DNA of 64,000 bases, from contig CM023532.1 in the NCBI GenBank assembly GCA_013350335.1, forward strand, positions 96,878,786-96,942,785, written 5' to 3'. This DNA comes from Chimonanthus salicifolius. Its lineage: Eukaryota; Streptophyta; Magnoliopsida; Laurales; Calycanthaceae. Position numbers and translations under genes: made by a program. Below, in pieces: positions 21,001 through 31,932 of this stretch; the stretch's first letter is position 1, and every line of letters starts with the position of its first letter. The notes beneath the pieces were generated by a model. The model had not been told where the DNA came from. It did no database searches and saw only the letters and a list, made by a program, of their open reading frames with translations.

Positions 21001-22271
21001 CAAACGGTTCATAATTGTCCATTCATTTTAATCAATTAAAATCCATAAATAGTTGGTGGGGTTCGGCCATACACCATATCCGAACCTCACCTCTTCTTTT
21101 CTATTCTTTTAATCCAACATCCTAGCCATAATAAAATCATGGTTCGGCCATGCAATGGCCGACCCACATCCCTAACCATATCTCCATTTAAAAATCCTCT
21201 TAATTATTCCATGGTTTTCAACCCAAAAACCCATAATTTACACCATGATCTTCTACCAATTTTCCTCCATTGGGTTCGGCCATGGTTCCTCGAGTCCTTC
21301 GGTTTGTTCTTGCTCTTTCAATCCGTTCCTTCCTTGGCCTTCTCTCCTCCTTGCTGGCTGCCCTTCCTTCTCTTTGTTATGCCGAGAATACCTTATTACC
21401 AATATGCAAACCAGCGCCAAGACCCTTGCATTGTGCATTGCCGTGAGCCTCTCCTTCTCTCCTTTTATTTACCTCTATTCGGTCCTATCTTGCTATGATA
21501 GCAAGTAATATTTTCAGCCGTGTATTATACATAGGCATTGCCTTGAGCCCATCTCTTAATTAGTGTGTGCCGTGCACCTTGGTGCCTTTTCCTTATAAGA
21601 CTCCCCTTGGTCCTATTTTTAGAAGATGTTGAGATAGTAATTGTCTTGTGTGCCCTTTCCTTATTGCCTTTCTATAAAACCTTCCAATTAATCCTATCTT
21701 AGAATGTGCCATGTTAAATAATTCTCCTTTCACTTGATAATGCCGTGTGCCCCTTTATCTCTCTAAGATAGCAAGTGCCATGCACCCCTTTGTTGTGTTT
21801 TACTTAGAAGTTGCCGAGCTTCCAATTTGACAATTGTCTAAATGTAGCTCTCATCAAGGGAAAGACCCCTTTTTTAAAATGATCCTAGATATTCATATCT
21901 CTTCATGCGACCAAGCTATCTATATTTATTTATAGACATCTTATTATTTAGCAATCCTTTATTTAAGATATTCTAGCACCTCAGGCGCATATCTCATTAG
22001 ATTAGATAACTTCCTCATTTGGTTTGGACAATCGGATGCCATTACCTAATTCATCTTATCCCAACATGTGGCCCATTTTGGGAGCATCCCAAAATCTTTC
22101 ATGCGTATGAAATTAATTCAAATCCCTTATTTATATATATTGCATTACTAATTAAATCTAGTCCCGTTTAATTCATTTGAAACCATTTACCAAATCCGTT
22201 GGGTCTTTATTGGGCAATGACCCAACATTTTACCCATCTAAGGTCCCTATCTAAAATTCATTAATTAAATG

Positions 22272-22591
22272 GGGAGGAAAAGGATCCAATTACTTCGAAA
22301 GAATTGAACGAGGAGCTGTATGAGGTGAAAATCTCATGTACGGTTCTGAAAGGAAGGACCCCAAAGAATCGATCTTTCTTTTAGTTGCTGAATCTCTGTT
22401 TGATTGATCAATGTGTGATATTCCGAATCCTCATTACTAATGGGATCGAAAGGATCTCTGGATTGATCAGAAGATCCTTTCAATTGGCTAGAATCCGTTA
22501 CTTGAACGAAAATAGATCTTATGGAATCATATTGAATATTTGACGATACATTCCGTACCTTGCTAAAAAACCGATCCTTGTAATTTCCGTA
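22272..22591. other. Plastid DNA insert inside the solo LTR
   Basis: About 320 bp replace the CATATATAT stretch found at the same place in the other LTRs (compare 55020-55045). Two plastid pieces are visible. A group II intron domain V hairpin lies at 22313-22346 (GAGCTGTATGAGG, GAAA, TCTCATGTACGGTTC). Next to it is a minus-strand ycf2 fragment. Both kinds of sequence occur in the plastid inverted repeat; which intron the hairpin came from is not certain. Confidence 0.85.
22340..22588 (-). pseudogene. ycf2: ycf2 fragment (plastid origin)
   Basis: Minus-strand coding reads [19 protein letters not shown], then [22 protein letters not shown] and QQLKERSIL, which I recognise as a piece of the large plastid protein Ycf2 (N-terminal third; full protein over 2000 residues, part of the plastid import motor complex). 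Only about 80 codons are present. The open frame continues by chance into LTR sequence on both sides. It cannot function here. The close match suggests a recent or conserved transfer. Confidence 0.9.
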
Positions 22592-22624
22592 AATATTTAT
22601 AACTTGAAAATTCGGGGTGTTACA

Positions 22625-23008
22625 CATTACCATCAGATGATGATATTGGTTTTGGTATCCACATTCGTGTCCTCACAGTCCCTCAAAAGTTGCTCCTTGA
22701 AATGATTGATAGTATTCCTAACCCAGAGAAAAAAGTTCAAATTTTAAATCAAATTTCAAAATTTGGGGAGGAAGAGGCAGAAAGTTCAAATCCACCACAA
22801 AGAAATGTTAAAATTTTAGGTAAAAATGATGATGAAGATATTCCCTTTTATCCAAAACCACCAAAAGGAAGATTTCACACGCCTAGCTATTTCATTATAG
22901 ATCTCATGAACAAAGCTGAAAAAATCCAAGCGATCAATAAACCGTTAACTCTTTCAAATCTGCAAAAAGAACTAAATTGTCAAAAAAGGGAACTCCGAGA
23001 ATTAAGAT
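22625..23008 (+). pseudogene. EPRV capsid-protease linker (lineage B)
   Basis: Continues the viral frame interrupted by the solo [20 protein letters not shown], an acidic stretch, then a Lys/Glu/Leu-rich, probably coiled-coil segment ending QKRELREL. It matches 61766-62145 closely. At about 23008 the sequence flips to minus-strand protease coding, an inverted junction within the same viral region. An open frame 22690-23055 crosses the junction by chance. Confidence 0.8.
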
Positions 23009-23200
23009 TTGTTTTGATTCTTTTGTGGTTTCCATCGGAACCATGCCTATTCTAATGATGTTTAGATCGGCACCAGTATCGATGACAGCATTCACTATTT
23101 TCTCATAATTTTTAATTTTGATTTTCACCTGGACTCTCCACTGTTGGAAGACACATTTTGTTGGAATGACATCAGTGGAGACATTGTTGATTTCTCCGTT
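23009..23200 (-). pseudogene. EPRV aspartic protease fragment (lineage B)
   Basis: Minus-strand coding with the catalytic motif VIDTGADLNII near 23065-23095 and the upstream KIKIKNYEKIV block. It is about 60 codons and lacks the C-terminal half of the protease. It is bounded by the inverted junction at 23008 and by the minisatellite starting about 23201. Retroviral-type protease releases capsid and RT from the polyprotein. Confidence 0.8.
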
Positions 23201-23428
23201 AATTTGACCACTTTATCTAATTTGTCCAATTCGTCAAGTTTGTGCAATTGGTAAGTTTGTCTACTTTGTCGAGTTGGTCCCACTGAGCCAATTTGTGCAG
23301 TTTCTCCAGTTCGTCCAGTTTGTCCAGTTAGTCCACTTTTTCCAGTTTGCCCACTTTCTACAGTTCATCCACTTTGTCATGTTTGTCTACTTTTTCCAAT
23401 TCGTCCTCGTCCAGTTTGCTACAATGAC
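23201..23428. repeat. 9-bp TTTGTCCAN minisatellite, array 1
   Basis: A short array of degenerate TTTGTCCAG/TTTGTCCAC/TTTTTCCAG units joined to viral protease on the left and to viral ORF2 on the right, with no clear target duplication. See the larger arrays at 24650, 33070, 41971 and 56041. Confidence 0.85.
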
Positions 23429-23430
23429 AA

Positions 23431-24063
23431 GAATCATCTCAAATATTCAAATCTTTTTTTTCATTAATTCCTTAGCTTTAGCAGAATTTTTTCGAAATAA
23501 TTTAGCTAACCGAGATTCCTTTTCAACTTCTTTTTCTTTTCCTTTGTCTTTTGCTGAAGAATACCAAAACTTTCCACCACGAAGGTATTCAGAAACGGAT
23601 CCGTCAGGATTAATATGAGAGTCAAGGTCCCACCGAGGATGGAGATCTTCAAGGGGCACAACTTCATTATCAAGATTTTCTTCTGGATCATGATTACTAT
23701 CCAATCATGATCACCAACCTTTTTCTTTGGGAGATACGCTTCTAAAATTTGTTTAATCTTCAAAATGACGGAGTCAACAGACATGTCCATTGGCTCAAAA
23801 GATTTTTCTCGAGCAATTTCTTTGGCAATCATTTTGGCCAAAAGATCAGCCATGACCATTTCATTCTCAAAAGGTTTTTCTTCAGGAAGAGGAATTTATT
23901 CTTTAACAGGAGGAGAGATTTGATTCAGAATTCTCTCATAAGTATCATTTTCAATCTTAGGCCACTACTTTTGGTAAAAAGTCTGGTACAAAGATGGAAG
24001 ATTGAAAAAATTCTTTTTTACTTCAAACTTCCACTGGAAAATGTATGGAATATGGAACTTTGC
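23431..24063 (-). pseudogene. EPRV ORF2 C-terminal half (lineage A)
   Basis: Minus-strand match to the last 200 or so codons of ORF2 (NEMVMADLLAK, then DMSVDS, LHPRWD, YLRGGKFWYSSAKDKGKEK). A deletion around 23757-23762 and another near 23701 shift the frame. The 5' half of ORF2 is missing: at about 24063 it is fused to the capsid C-terminal region. It belongs to the same minus-oriented block as 24064-24645. Confidence 0.75.
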
Positions 24064-24645
24064 AACCATTTCTAGAAGTAATTTTTGAGGGGCTGTGAGG
24101 ATTTATCAACCATTTCTAGAAGTAATTTTTGAGGGGCTGTGAGGACATACCAAGATCTTCATCAGATGGTACCGACCATTCTCCATCAGATTCTTCATCA
24201 TCTGAATGACATGTACATGATTGGAATTGTTTGATGACCTGAACCTGGGGACTATTTTCTTTAATGTTAGTTGATGAATCAGATTCATATTCTTCTTCTT
24301 CTGAGGAACTTGAATCAAATTGTTCTTTTTCAGTATTTTCCTCTTCAATTTTGTAATTGATTTTTCTAAGTTTCTTTTTAGAGGAATTTTCCTTTTTAAA
24401 GCATTTATTTAAATAATGACCCTTTTTCCCGCAAGTATAACAAGTTGGAACATTTTCTTTTATATATTTCTTTTGAAATATTTCCTAGATTTTCTTTTGA
24501 ATGGGATGAGTTCATCGGATTTTCTCTGATTTTTATATCTTCCGGGTTTATATTTTCGTACCATTTTGTTTCTTCTATTCGGAGTAAATCTAGAACGCGA
24601 GGGTTTTCTCTTTGATTCAGGTGATTGATCTAAACTAAACTGGAA
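24064..24645 (-). pseudogene. EPRV capsid C-terminus with CCHC knuckle (lineage A)
   Basis: Minus-strand capsid end: FSLDQSPESKRKPSRSRF, the basic YKPGRYKNQRKSDELIPFKR stretch (the 10-residue unit is single here, triple at 29089), then an intact knuckle CYTCGKKGHYLNKC near 24405-24450, then an acidic Ser/Glu tail. A 45-bp direct duplication occurs at its distal end (24063-24107 and 24108-24152). Frameshifts and a stop at about 24486 break it. It runs straight into the minisatellite at about 24650. Confidence 0.8.
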
Positions 24646-24649
24646 AAGT

Positions 24650-26038
24650 TTGTCCACTTTGTCCAGTTCGTCCAGTTTGTCCACTTTGTCCAGTTTCTCT
24701 GGTTTGTCAAATTTTTCTAGATGGTTTTGTTTGTCCAATTTGTCCAGTTTGGCCAGTTTATCTAATTTGTCCAATTCGTCTAGTTTGTACAGGTTGCCAA
24801 GTTTATCTACTTTGTCGAGTTAGTTGAATTTAGCCAATTTGTGCACTTTTTACAGTTAGTCCAATTTGTCCAGTTTGTTCAGTTTATGCAGTTTGTCTTG
24901 TTTGTTGACTTCTTTTACTTTACCCAGTTTGTCCACTATGACCAGTTTGTCCAGTTTGGCTAATTCATACAATTTGTCTACTTTGTCCTGTTCATCTTAT
25001 TTAACTAGTATTTCCTGTTTAGCAACTTTGTTCAGATGATCCAGTCCTGTTCGTCTAGATTGAGTTGTTTTTCCTGTTTGTCCACTTTGTGCAGTTCCTC
25101 ATCCTTTTCCTATTTTTCCAGTTTGACAAATTTGTCCACTTCGTCCTTTACGTCCAGTTTGTCCAGTTTGTCTAGTTTGTCCAATTGGTCCAGTTTGTCT
25201 ACTTTGTATAGTTCGTCCACTTTGTCCTGTTTGTCTACATTGACAAAGTTGTCCACTTCTTCCAATTCGTTCAGTTTGTTCACTTCGTCCTATACGTCCA
25301 GTTTGTCTAGTTTGTCCAGTTTGTCCAGTTTGTCCAGTTGGTCCAGTTTGTCCTGTTCGTCCAGATTGAGTAGTTTTTCCATTTTTTACACTTTGTGTAG
25401 TTCGTCAACTTTGTCCTGTTTTTCCACTTTGACAAATTTGTCCACTTTTTCCAATTCGTTCTGTTTGTCCACTTCGTCCTTTACTTCCACTTTGTCTAGT
25501 TTGTCCAGCTTGTCTAGTTTGTCCAGTTGGTCAAGTTTTTCTACTTTGTATAGTTCGTCCTGTTTGTCCACATGGACAAATTTGTCCACTTCTTCCAATT
25601 CGTTTAGTTTGTTCACTTCGTCCTGTACGACCAGTTGGTCTAGTTTTTCCAGATTGTCTAGTTTGTCCAGTAGGTCCAGTTTGTCCACTTTGTACAGTTC
25701 GTCCACATTGACAAATTTGTCCACTTTTTCCAATTTGTTCAGTTGGTCAACTTCATCGAATTCGTACAGTTTGTCCACTTTCCTTCTTCGTACAATTTAA
25801 CTAGGTTTTCCAGTTTGTCCACTTTGTTGAATCGAGCCAGTTTGTCCTGTTCTTCCAGTTTGAGTAGTTTTCCACTTTGTTCGGTTGGTCAAGATTGTTT
25901 TGTTCATCCAACTTAACTAGTATTTCCAGTTTAGCAACTTTGTTCAGTTGGTCCAATTTGTCTTGTTCCTCCAGAATAAGTACTTTTTCCATTTTGTCCA
26001 CTTTGTATAGCTTGTCAACTTTGTCCCGTCTGTCCAGC
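24650..26038. repeat. 9-bp TTTGTCCAN minisatellite, array 2 (1.4 kb)
   Basis: Roughly 150 degenerate units of TTTGTCCAG, TTTGTCCAC, TTCGTCCAG and relatives. Because 9 bp is three codons, long frames stay open: Ser/Leu-rich on plus (25036-25800) and Asp-Lys-Leu/Val-rich on minus (25386-25778). A larger unit recurs, marked by ACTAGTATTTCCAGTTTAGC (about 25009 and 25919 here, also in arrays 3 and 4). I do not call these frames genes. The left edge is viral capsid, the right edge viral leader. Confidence 0.9.
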
Positions 26039-26190
26039 TTTGTAGCTCGTAAGAAACAGAAAGAGTTCTGTCAACGATTTACAGCCCTTAATGCCTGATC
26101 ACGGGCAGAAGCAGGACTTACAACGCGACCTCACTCTTAAGAAGATAAGCGAGGCACAGAAGTGGAGAATAAGAAGGAAACTAAAAACTC
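26039..26190 (-). other. EPRV structured leader (inverted)
   Basis: Minus-orientation copy of the conserved leader that precedes MP (compare 1636-1760 and 38170-38306). It is fused at about 26186-26195 to plus-strand MP coding through a short shared ACTCTTTAA, so the leader and the gene it should precede point in opposite directions. Confidence 0.65.
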
Positions 26191-27306
26191 TTTAAGAATT
26201 GGTTTAAATCATTTCAGTATCCTTCTAATAGATCTTATTCGTCTTCTTCATCCTACCAGTCTGCTTTAACCAGTTTTACCCGTAATAGCTTAGAAAAAGA
26301 AAATTCAGAAAAAACAAAAAATTTAGAAAAAATGATATATGAAAATTTTGACCAAGCAATATCCAACTGGAAGTTGCCAGCCTTGCCTGTAACACAAATA
26401 TATAGCAATGGCACGTTTGAAGAACAAAATGATTACCATATTAAAACTGTTGAAAAAATTGTTTCTCTCTTTCGAATAAAACAAACAATTAAAGTTCTTG
26501 AAAGAAGAATTATTGAACAAATCAGAACCAAATACAACTACCTGCACATAGGATTAATTCAGGTGGGAATCAAACCACTGTTTCGATTAGGATTAAATGT
26601 TTCAATGTGTGCTTATGTGCGAGATCAGAGACATGATGAGTTTGATGATTCTCTTTATAATATGATCGAATCAAGTCTCTGTCATGGACCTGTTTATTTT
26701 AACTGCTTTCCTAATATCACAATTGATGCTCATGATGATGATGTTCTCGATTGTGCAACCATTGGATTTCAAAGTAAAGGATTAAAGATGAGTCCAAGAA
26801 GTAAACCTTTTGCTATAATTTATCGTGTGTTCTACAAATCTATGATCTCTGTCTTTCCCATGATAGCCTATAGAGATAAGGTTGATAAAGAAAAAACTAC
26901 AGTTCTCATGGAAACAAACTTTAACAATAATGTGTTTATCCCAAAAGTCATCAGTTGGGAAGAAGTTGTTCTCCCAGGAAATTGGCAAATAGAAGATGTC
27001 ACCCCAAGAGTAAATGAAATAACAGATGATTTACAAAGTATAGTTAAATTACCAAATGGAAATGTTGAAATCAATTTAAGGAGAAAAATGGAAAAAACTA
27101 GGAGAAGTTTTGCCGGTTATATAGAAGGAAGAAAAAGTTTTAAATTAAAAAAAATAGATGATGACCAAAGGAGTAGTGAAAAGGAAGAAATGAATCAAAA
27201 AGTTTTAGAAACAAAGAAAGTGGAATCGAACACCCTGTGTATAAAAGAACTTCATCACAAAAAACCTACAATCCTAGTGAGAGTGATTTTCTCCAATGAG
27301 CCATAA
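26191..27306 (+). pseudogene. EPRV movement protein and MP-CP linker, most complete copy
   Basis: One long frame without internal stops from 26191 through 27306 (first ATG 26332). It lacks the first about 15 codons and the original start. It contains GIKPLFRLGLNVS, YVRDQRHDEFDDSLY, HGPVYFNCFPN and DAHDDDVLD, the 30K movement-protein core, then PRSKPFAIIYRVFYKSM and the charged linker. The frame ends TAA 27304-27306 in a shifted register (FSNEP). It is the start of the 26191-33069 copy, the longest collinear EPRV stretch of lineage A. Confidence 0.88.
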
Positions 27307-29602
27307 GAATGGTTAGCATTCAAAAGCCAGAAGAAACACCTGTCAAAAAATTTGAAATTGATAAACTATATCTTAGAGAAAATTAGAAAAATCATCCTTT
27401 AAAAGATTGGTTCTTTAAAAGGTTTAACATAGAAGAAAAGGATAAGATGAGAGAATTATGGTATTTCCAAATGGAGGAAGAAGAAAGAAATATACCTTTC
27501 TTTGATTGGTTTATGGAATATTTTAAAAAAGGGAAAATCAAAGAAGAAGAAACTCAAAGCACAAAACAAATAAGAGTTATAGGAAGAACAACAAGAACTT
27601 GGAAATACACTGAAGGAAAAGAAGTTCATAAATTTCACCCACCTTGGATGAAACTTGATATTTCTGTTCCTAATACAGAAACCAAGAATTATGCCATGCC
27701 TGTAAAAAATGCATCTATTTATGAATCAAAATCAGACCCAAATGCTAAAGACATAGGTATAGGTATTGGAGATATAATTGAACAAAGCAATTACACCAAT
27801 CTATGTCTATTAACCATTGGAGAACAAACAAATCGAATAGAAAGAACAATCAAATCAAAATCCGAATTCTATAAAGATAAAGAAGAAAAATTAGAAGAAA
27901 GCTCTGCCAATGCAGTTTATGTTCCTAGACAATTACCTAAAGGGATTATTTTGCAAGAAGGACCATTCAAAATGACAGACGAAATACAAAAAGAATTATC
28001 CAATAAGATGGAAAGCCTCAATATGGGAGGAAAAGGATTCAGCATCCTAAGAGTCTCTGCTTCAGAGAATTTATTAATAAATCGTCTAAAGAAATGGAAT
28101 CCCCAGATAAAATTGTCAGAGACAAAGAATTATTATCCTAGACCAACCCTGTTGATCTACAACTCGAAGAAGCTCCATACACTTACATGTTAGAATTAAC
28201 CTATTCAGGAAATTCTTTATATGAGTGGAATTTAGATGGATTAACAGAATATCAAATCATCAAAATGGTTCACAGTATGTTAATATACTATAATGCCTAT
28301 GAAGTCAGAGGAAATACTCCAAGAAATATCTTTCTCATGATAACCACCTTTTTCAATGGAATATTAAAAGGATGGTGGAATTATGGATTAACTGGAGCCC
28401 AAAGACTTGAAATAGAGAGTGCTGTCAAAATGGATGAATTTGGAAGAATCCTTTATAGAGACAAAACCACAGGAAACTTAGTTGACCCCAATCTTAAGCT
28501 TGAAGCAGGTACTAGTCAAATTCCTGATAATTGAGAAACTCAATCTGATTGTGTTAGTGTCTTGCTTCTATGCATCCTCAATGAATTCACTGGAGGAATT
28601 GCTCTAATTAAAGAGAAAAATAGACAGCAATTACATCGCTTGAGATGTAGAAATTTAGGAGAATTTCGTTGGTATAGAGATGTATTCTTATCAAAAGTCT
28701 ACCAACTAAATGATTGTAATTCTGATATTTGGAAAGAAACATTTATTTCAGGATTACCACCCTTATTTGCTGAAAAGGTGCGTAATTCCTTGATAGAAGA
28801 AATGCATGGTACTATTAATTACAGTATGCTGACGTTCGGAGGAATTATATAAAGAATTAACAAAGTTGGCATGACTCTTTGTACTGATTTAAATATCAGT
28901 AAACAAGCTGAAAAAATGAGAAAATATTCTGGAGATAAAGAATTAGGAGATTTTTGTTTCTAGTTTGGTTTAGATCAAACACCTGAATCAAAGAGAAAAC
29001 CCTCGCGTTCTAGATTTAACCCGGATAGGAGAAACAAAATGGTAAGAAAATATAAACCCGAAAGATATAAAAAACAGAGAAAATTCGATGACCTCATCCC
29101 ATTCAAAAGAAAATCCGATGACCTCATCCCATTCAAAAGAAAATCCGATGACCTCATCCCGTTCAAAAGAAAATCTAGAAAATATTTCAAAAAGAAATAT
29201 ATAAAAGAAAATGTTCCAACTTGTTATACTTGCGGGAAAAAGGGTCATTATTCAAATATACACTTTAAAAAAGAAAATCCCTCTAAAAAGAAACTTAGAA
29301 AAATCAATACCAAAAATGAAGAGAAAAATACTGAAAAAGAACAATCTGATTCAAATTTCTCAGAAGAAGAAGAAGAATATGAATCTGATTCATCAACTGA
29401 CATTGAAAAAAATAGTACCCAAGTTCAGCTCATCAAACAATTCCAATCATGTACATGTCATTCAGATGATGAAGAATCTGATGGAGAATGGTCGATACTA
29501 TCTGATGAAGATCTTGGTATCCACATTCGTGTCCTCACAGCCCCTCAAAAATTACTTCTAGAAATGGTTGATAACATACCCGATCTAGAGAAAAAACTTT
29601 AA
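27307..29602 (+). pseudogene. EPRV capsid protein region (lineage A), several breaks
   Basis: Capsid coding in pieces: 27447-28193 (with NYTNLCLLTIGEQTNRIE), 28187-28534 (NLDGLTEYQII, GWWNYGLTGAQ), 28562-28852 (FTGGIALIKEKNRQQLHRLR) and 29039-29602 (basic region, knuckle, acidic tail). Breaks: TAG 27384-27386, a frameshift near 28190, TGA about 28532-28534, TAA about 28850, TAG about 28961, TAA about 29600. The knuckle reads CYTCGKKGHYSNIH, so the fourth Cys is lost. Caulimovirid capsids use the Trp-rich block in particle assembly. It lies between MP and PR as in petuvirus-like polyproteins. Confidence 0.85.
29089..29178 (+). repeat. 30-bp coding repeat, three tandem copies
   Basis: Three near-identical 30-bp units encode DDLIPFKRKS three times in frame in the basic region just before the capsid knuckle. 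Other lineage-A copies (24480-24540) have it once. Being in frame, it would lengthen the basic arm without breaking the protein. Confidence 0.9.
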
Positions 29603-30600
29603 TTTTTAAATGAAATTTCAAAATTGGGGGGAGGAGAAGAAGGAGAAAGTTCACAAAAAAAAAATTTCCTTTGAAGAAGATGAAAATGGTGATAAAGCAC
29701 CATATTATCCAAAAAGGATAAAAGAGAAAGAAACATTTCACACATCAACCTATTCAATAATTGACCTTCTGAATAGAGTAGAAAAAATCCATACTATAAA
29801 TAAAACCTTAACTCTCTCAGACTTAAAAAGGGAATTGAATGATCAGAAGAGAGAACTCCGTGAATTAAGAATAGAGTTAACCAAAAAACAAAATGAGCTT
29901 GATGAAAGGTTAACTTGGTTAGAAAATGATGGTGCTATTGAAAAATATGATGGAGAAAAATTTGTCCAAAGAATTAAAGGAGAAATTAGCAAAATCTCTA
30001 CTGGTGTAATTCCTACAAAATGTATTTACCAACAGTGGAGAGTTCAAGTAAAAATAAAAATAAAAAACTTTCAAAAGATTGTCAATGCCATAATTGACAC
30101 TGGTGCAGACTTAAATGTTATCAGACTTGGAATCATTCCTATTGAATTTACAAGTGAATCAAAACAATTTGTTTCTGCTGCTAATGGAATGACTATTTCC
30201 ATAGAAAGAAAAATCCCTAATGTTCATGTTTGCATGAAAGGAGTATGTGTTGCTTCACCCTTTATTATTTCAGAAGATATTGTTAATGATGTACTCCTTG
30301 GATCCCCATTTATTCTTCAAATCCAACCCTTTTCTGTAACAACAAAAGGAATTTCTACAAATATCAAAGGGATTGAAGTAAATCTTGATTTCATAGATGA
30401 TCCTTGTGAAACGAAAATCCAAAGGATAAATCAAGTTATCGCCACTAGAGAAAATTACATAAATGGACTAAAAAATGAAATTAAATCTGTCCAAATGACA
30501 AAAGAATTAGAGAAAAAAGAATTTAAAACAAAATTAGAAGAATTCACCAAACAGATTGAAGAAGAATGCTATTCTGAATTACCATCAGCCTTTTGGAATA
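29603..30600 (+). pseudogene. EPRV capsid-protease linker and aspartic protease
   Basis: The frame opening at 29610 reads a Lys/Glu-rich coiled-coil-like linker (RELNDQKRELRELR), then the protease with VNAIIDTGADLNVIRLG (catalytic Asp at 30096-30098), the flap-like SAANGMTISIERKIP, and the LLGSPFILQIQPF end. Length and motifs match a complete caulimovirid protease. The capsid frame reaches it only by a frameshift near 29605. This frame continues to 30830, well into the RT linker, and is the best protease copy in the window. Confidence 0.87.
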
Positions 30601-31928
30601 GAAAAAGACATATAGTAAGACTACCATATGTAAAAGATTTTAATCAAAAAGATATTCCTACTAAAGCTCGTCCATCCCAAATGGATGCTGCTCATTTAAA
30701 GCTTTGCCAAGAAGAAATCAATGATTTTTTGAAGAAAGGATTAATCAGAAAAAGCAAATCCCTTGGAGTTGTACGGCATTTTATGTTGAAAAGGCCGCTG
30801 AAATCGAAAAAGGAGTTCCAAGATTGGTAATCAATTATAAACCATTAAACAAAGTTCTTCAATCTATTAGGTATCCTTTGCCTAATAATCAAGATTTGCT
30901 AAACAGATTAAACAATGCCAAAATATTCTCAAAATTTGATTTAAAATCAGGATTTTGGCAGATCCAGATAAAAGAAGAAGATAGATATAAAACTGCATTC
31001 ACTGTTCCAATGGGGCATTATGAGTGGAATGTTATGCCTTTCGGATTGAAAAATGCTCCGTCTGAATTTCAGAATATTATGAATAATATTTTCTCGTCTT
31101 ACACCCAGTTTGCCATTGTTTACATTGATGATATTCTTATCTTCTCAGAATCTGTGATACAACATTGGAAACACTTGGCTATTTTTAAAGGAGTCATAAA
31201 AGAAAATGGATTGACTTTAACTAAAAGAAAAATGAATCTCTTTCAGCAGAAAATCAGGTTCTTAGGATTTGAGATCCAAGACAGAAAAATAACTCCAACT
31301 AATAGAGTTATTCAATTTGCTGATAAATTTCAGATGAAATTAAGGATAAAAATATGCTGCAAAGATTTCTTGGATGTCTAAATTATGCTGGATTTTTCTA
31401 TCAACATTTGGCAAAAGATAGAAAACTTCTCCAAGAAAGGTTAAAGAAAAATCCTCAGGAATGGTCTATCCATCACACTAATGCAGTAAAAAAGATTAAA
31501 GAAAGAGTTAAAAAATTTTCCTTGTAGATATCTATCTAACCCAGAAGCTTTTAAAATAGTTCAAACTAATGCTTCTGATATTGGATATGGTGGAATCCTC
31601 TTACAACAAAAAGACTTAAAAGAAGAATTAATAAGATTTAATTCTGGATTATGGAATAAAGCACAAAAGAAATATTCAACCATCAAAAAGGAAGTTCTTG
31701 CCATAGTTATTTGTGTGACGAAATTCCAACATGAATTATTAAACAAAGAATTTCTCATCAGAGTGGATGCTAAAGCAGCAAAAGAAATTCTAAAAAAAAA
31801 TGTCAAAAATCTTGTCTCTAAGCAAATATTTGCTAGATGGCAAGCCATTCTATCAGGTTTTGAATTTATTAATGGAAATTTTAACTCTCTCTCTGACTTT
31901 TCTTACTAGAGAATTTCTTCAGGGATGA
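30601..31928 (+). pseudogene. EPRV reverse transcriptase and RNase H (lineage A)
   Basis: RT begins RKRHIVRLPYVKDF, shifts frame near 30770-30830, then reads YPLPNNQDLLNRLNNAKIFS, FDLKSGFWQIQIKEED, VMPFGLKNAPSEFQ and the YIDD motif at 31121-31132. Further shifts occur near 31330 and 31520. RNase H follows, but its first catalytic Asp is Asn (QTNASD, codon 31568-31570; other copies have TDAS). A deletion shortens the C-terminal tail near 31855, and a frame slip near 31900 lies before the stop TGA 31926-31928. ORF2 starts 4 nt later. Confidence 0.88.
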
Positions 31929-31932
31929 CAAA

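Larger units (their letters stand above)
18099..22624 (-). mobile_element. Solo LTR (4.5 kb, minus orientation) inserted in EPRV
   Basis: Starts TGTAACGCCCCGCCC and ends GGGGTGTTACA, the reverse complement of the LTR type at 9458-13030. It is flanked by a perfect 5-bp target-site duplication CATTA (18094-18098 and 22625-22629), and the viral sequence is restored across it (compare 61757-61780). No internal gene or primer site is present, so one LTR remains after recombination. It holds about ten TTCGGCC...GGCCGAA palindromes (19427 to 21280), two CTTGATGG...CATCAAG hairpins (18861, 18960) and a plastid-derived insert at about 22272-22591. No host gene is seen. Confidence 0.92.

Noticed and set aside
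18861..21280. Regularly spaced palindromes resembling a CRISPR array
   Set aside because: Spacing is irregular, repeats are imperfect and lie in plant LTRs; no cas genes.
21139..21508. Plus-strand frames with hydrophobic stretches in the LTR
   Set aside because: No family match, inside non-coding LTR; the pyrimidine-rich sequence gives Leu/Ser/Phe by composition.
22334..22633. 99-codon minus frame that might be a novel gene in the LTR
   Set aside because: Its core is a ycf2 fragment; both ends run into LTR sequence by chance.
25036..25800. 254-codon Ser/Leu-rich open frame
   Set aside because: It lies wholly in the 9-bp minisatellite; the period of three codons keeps frames open on both strands, and there is no domain or start context.
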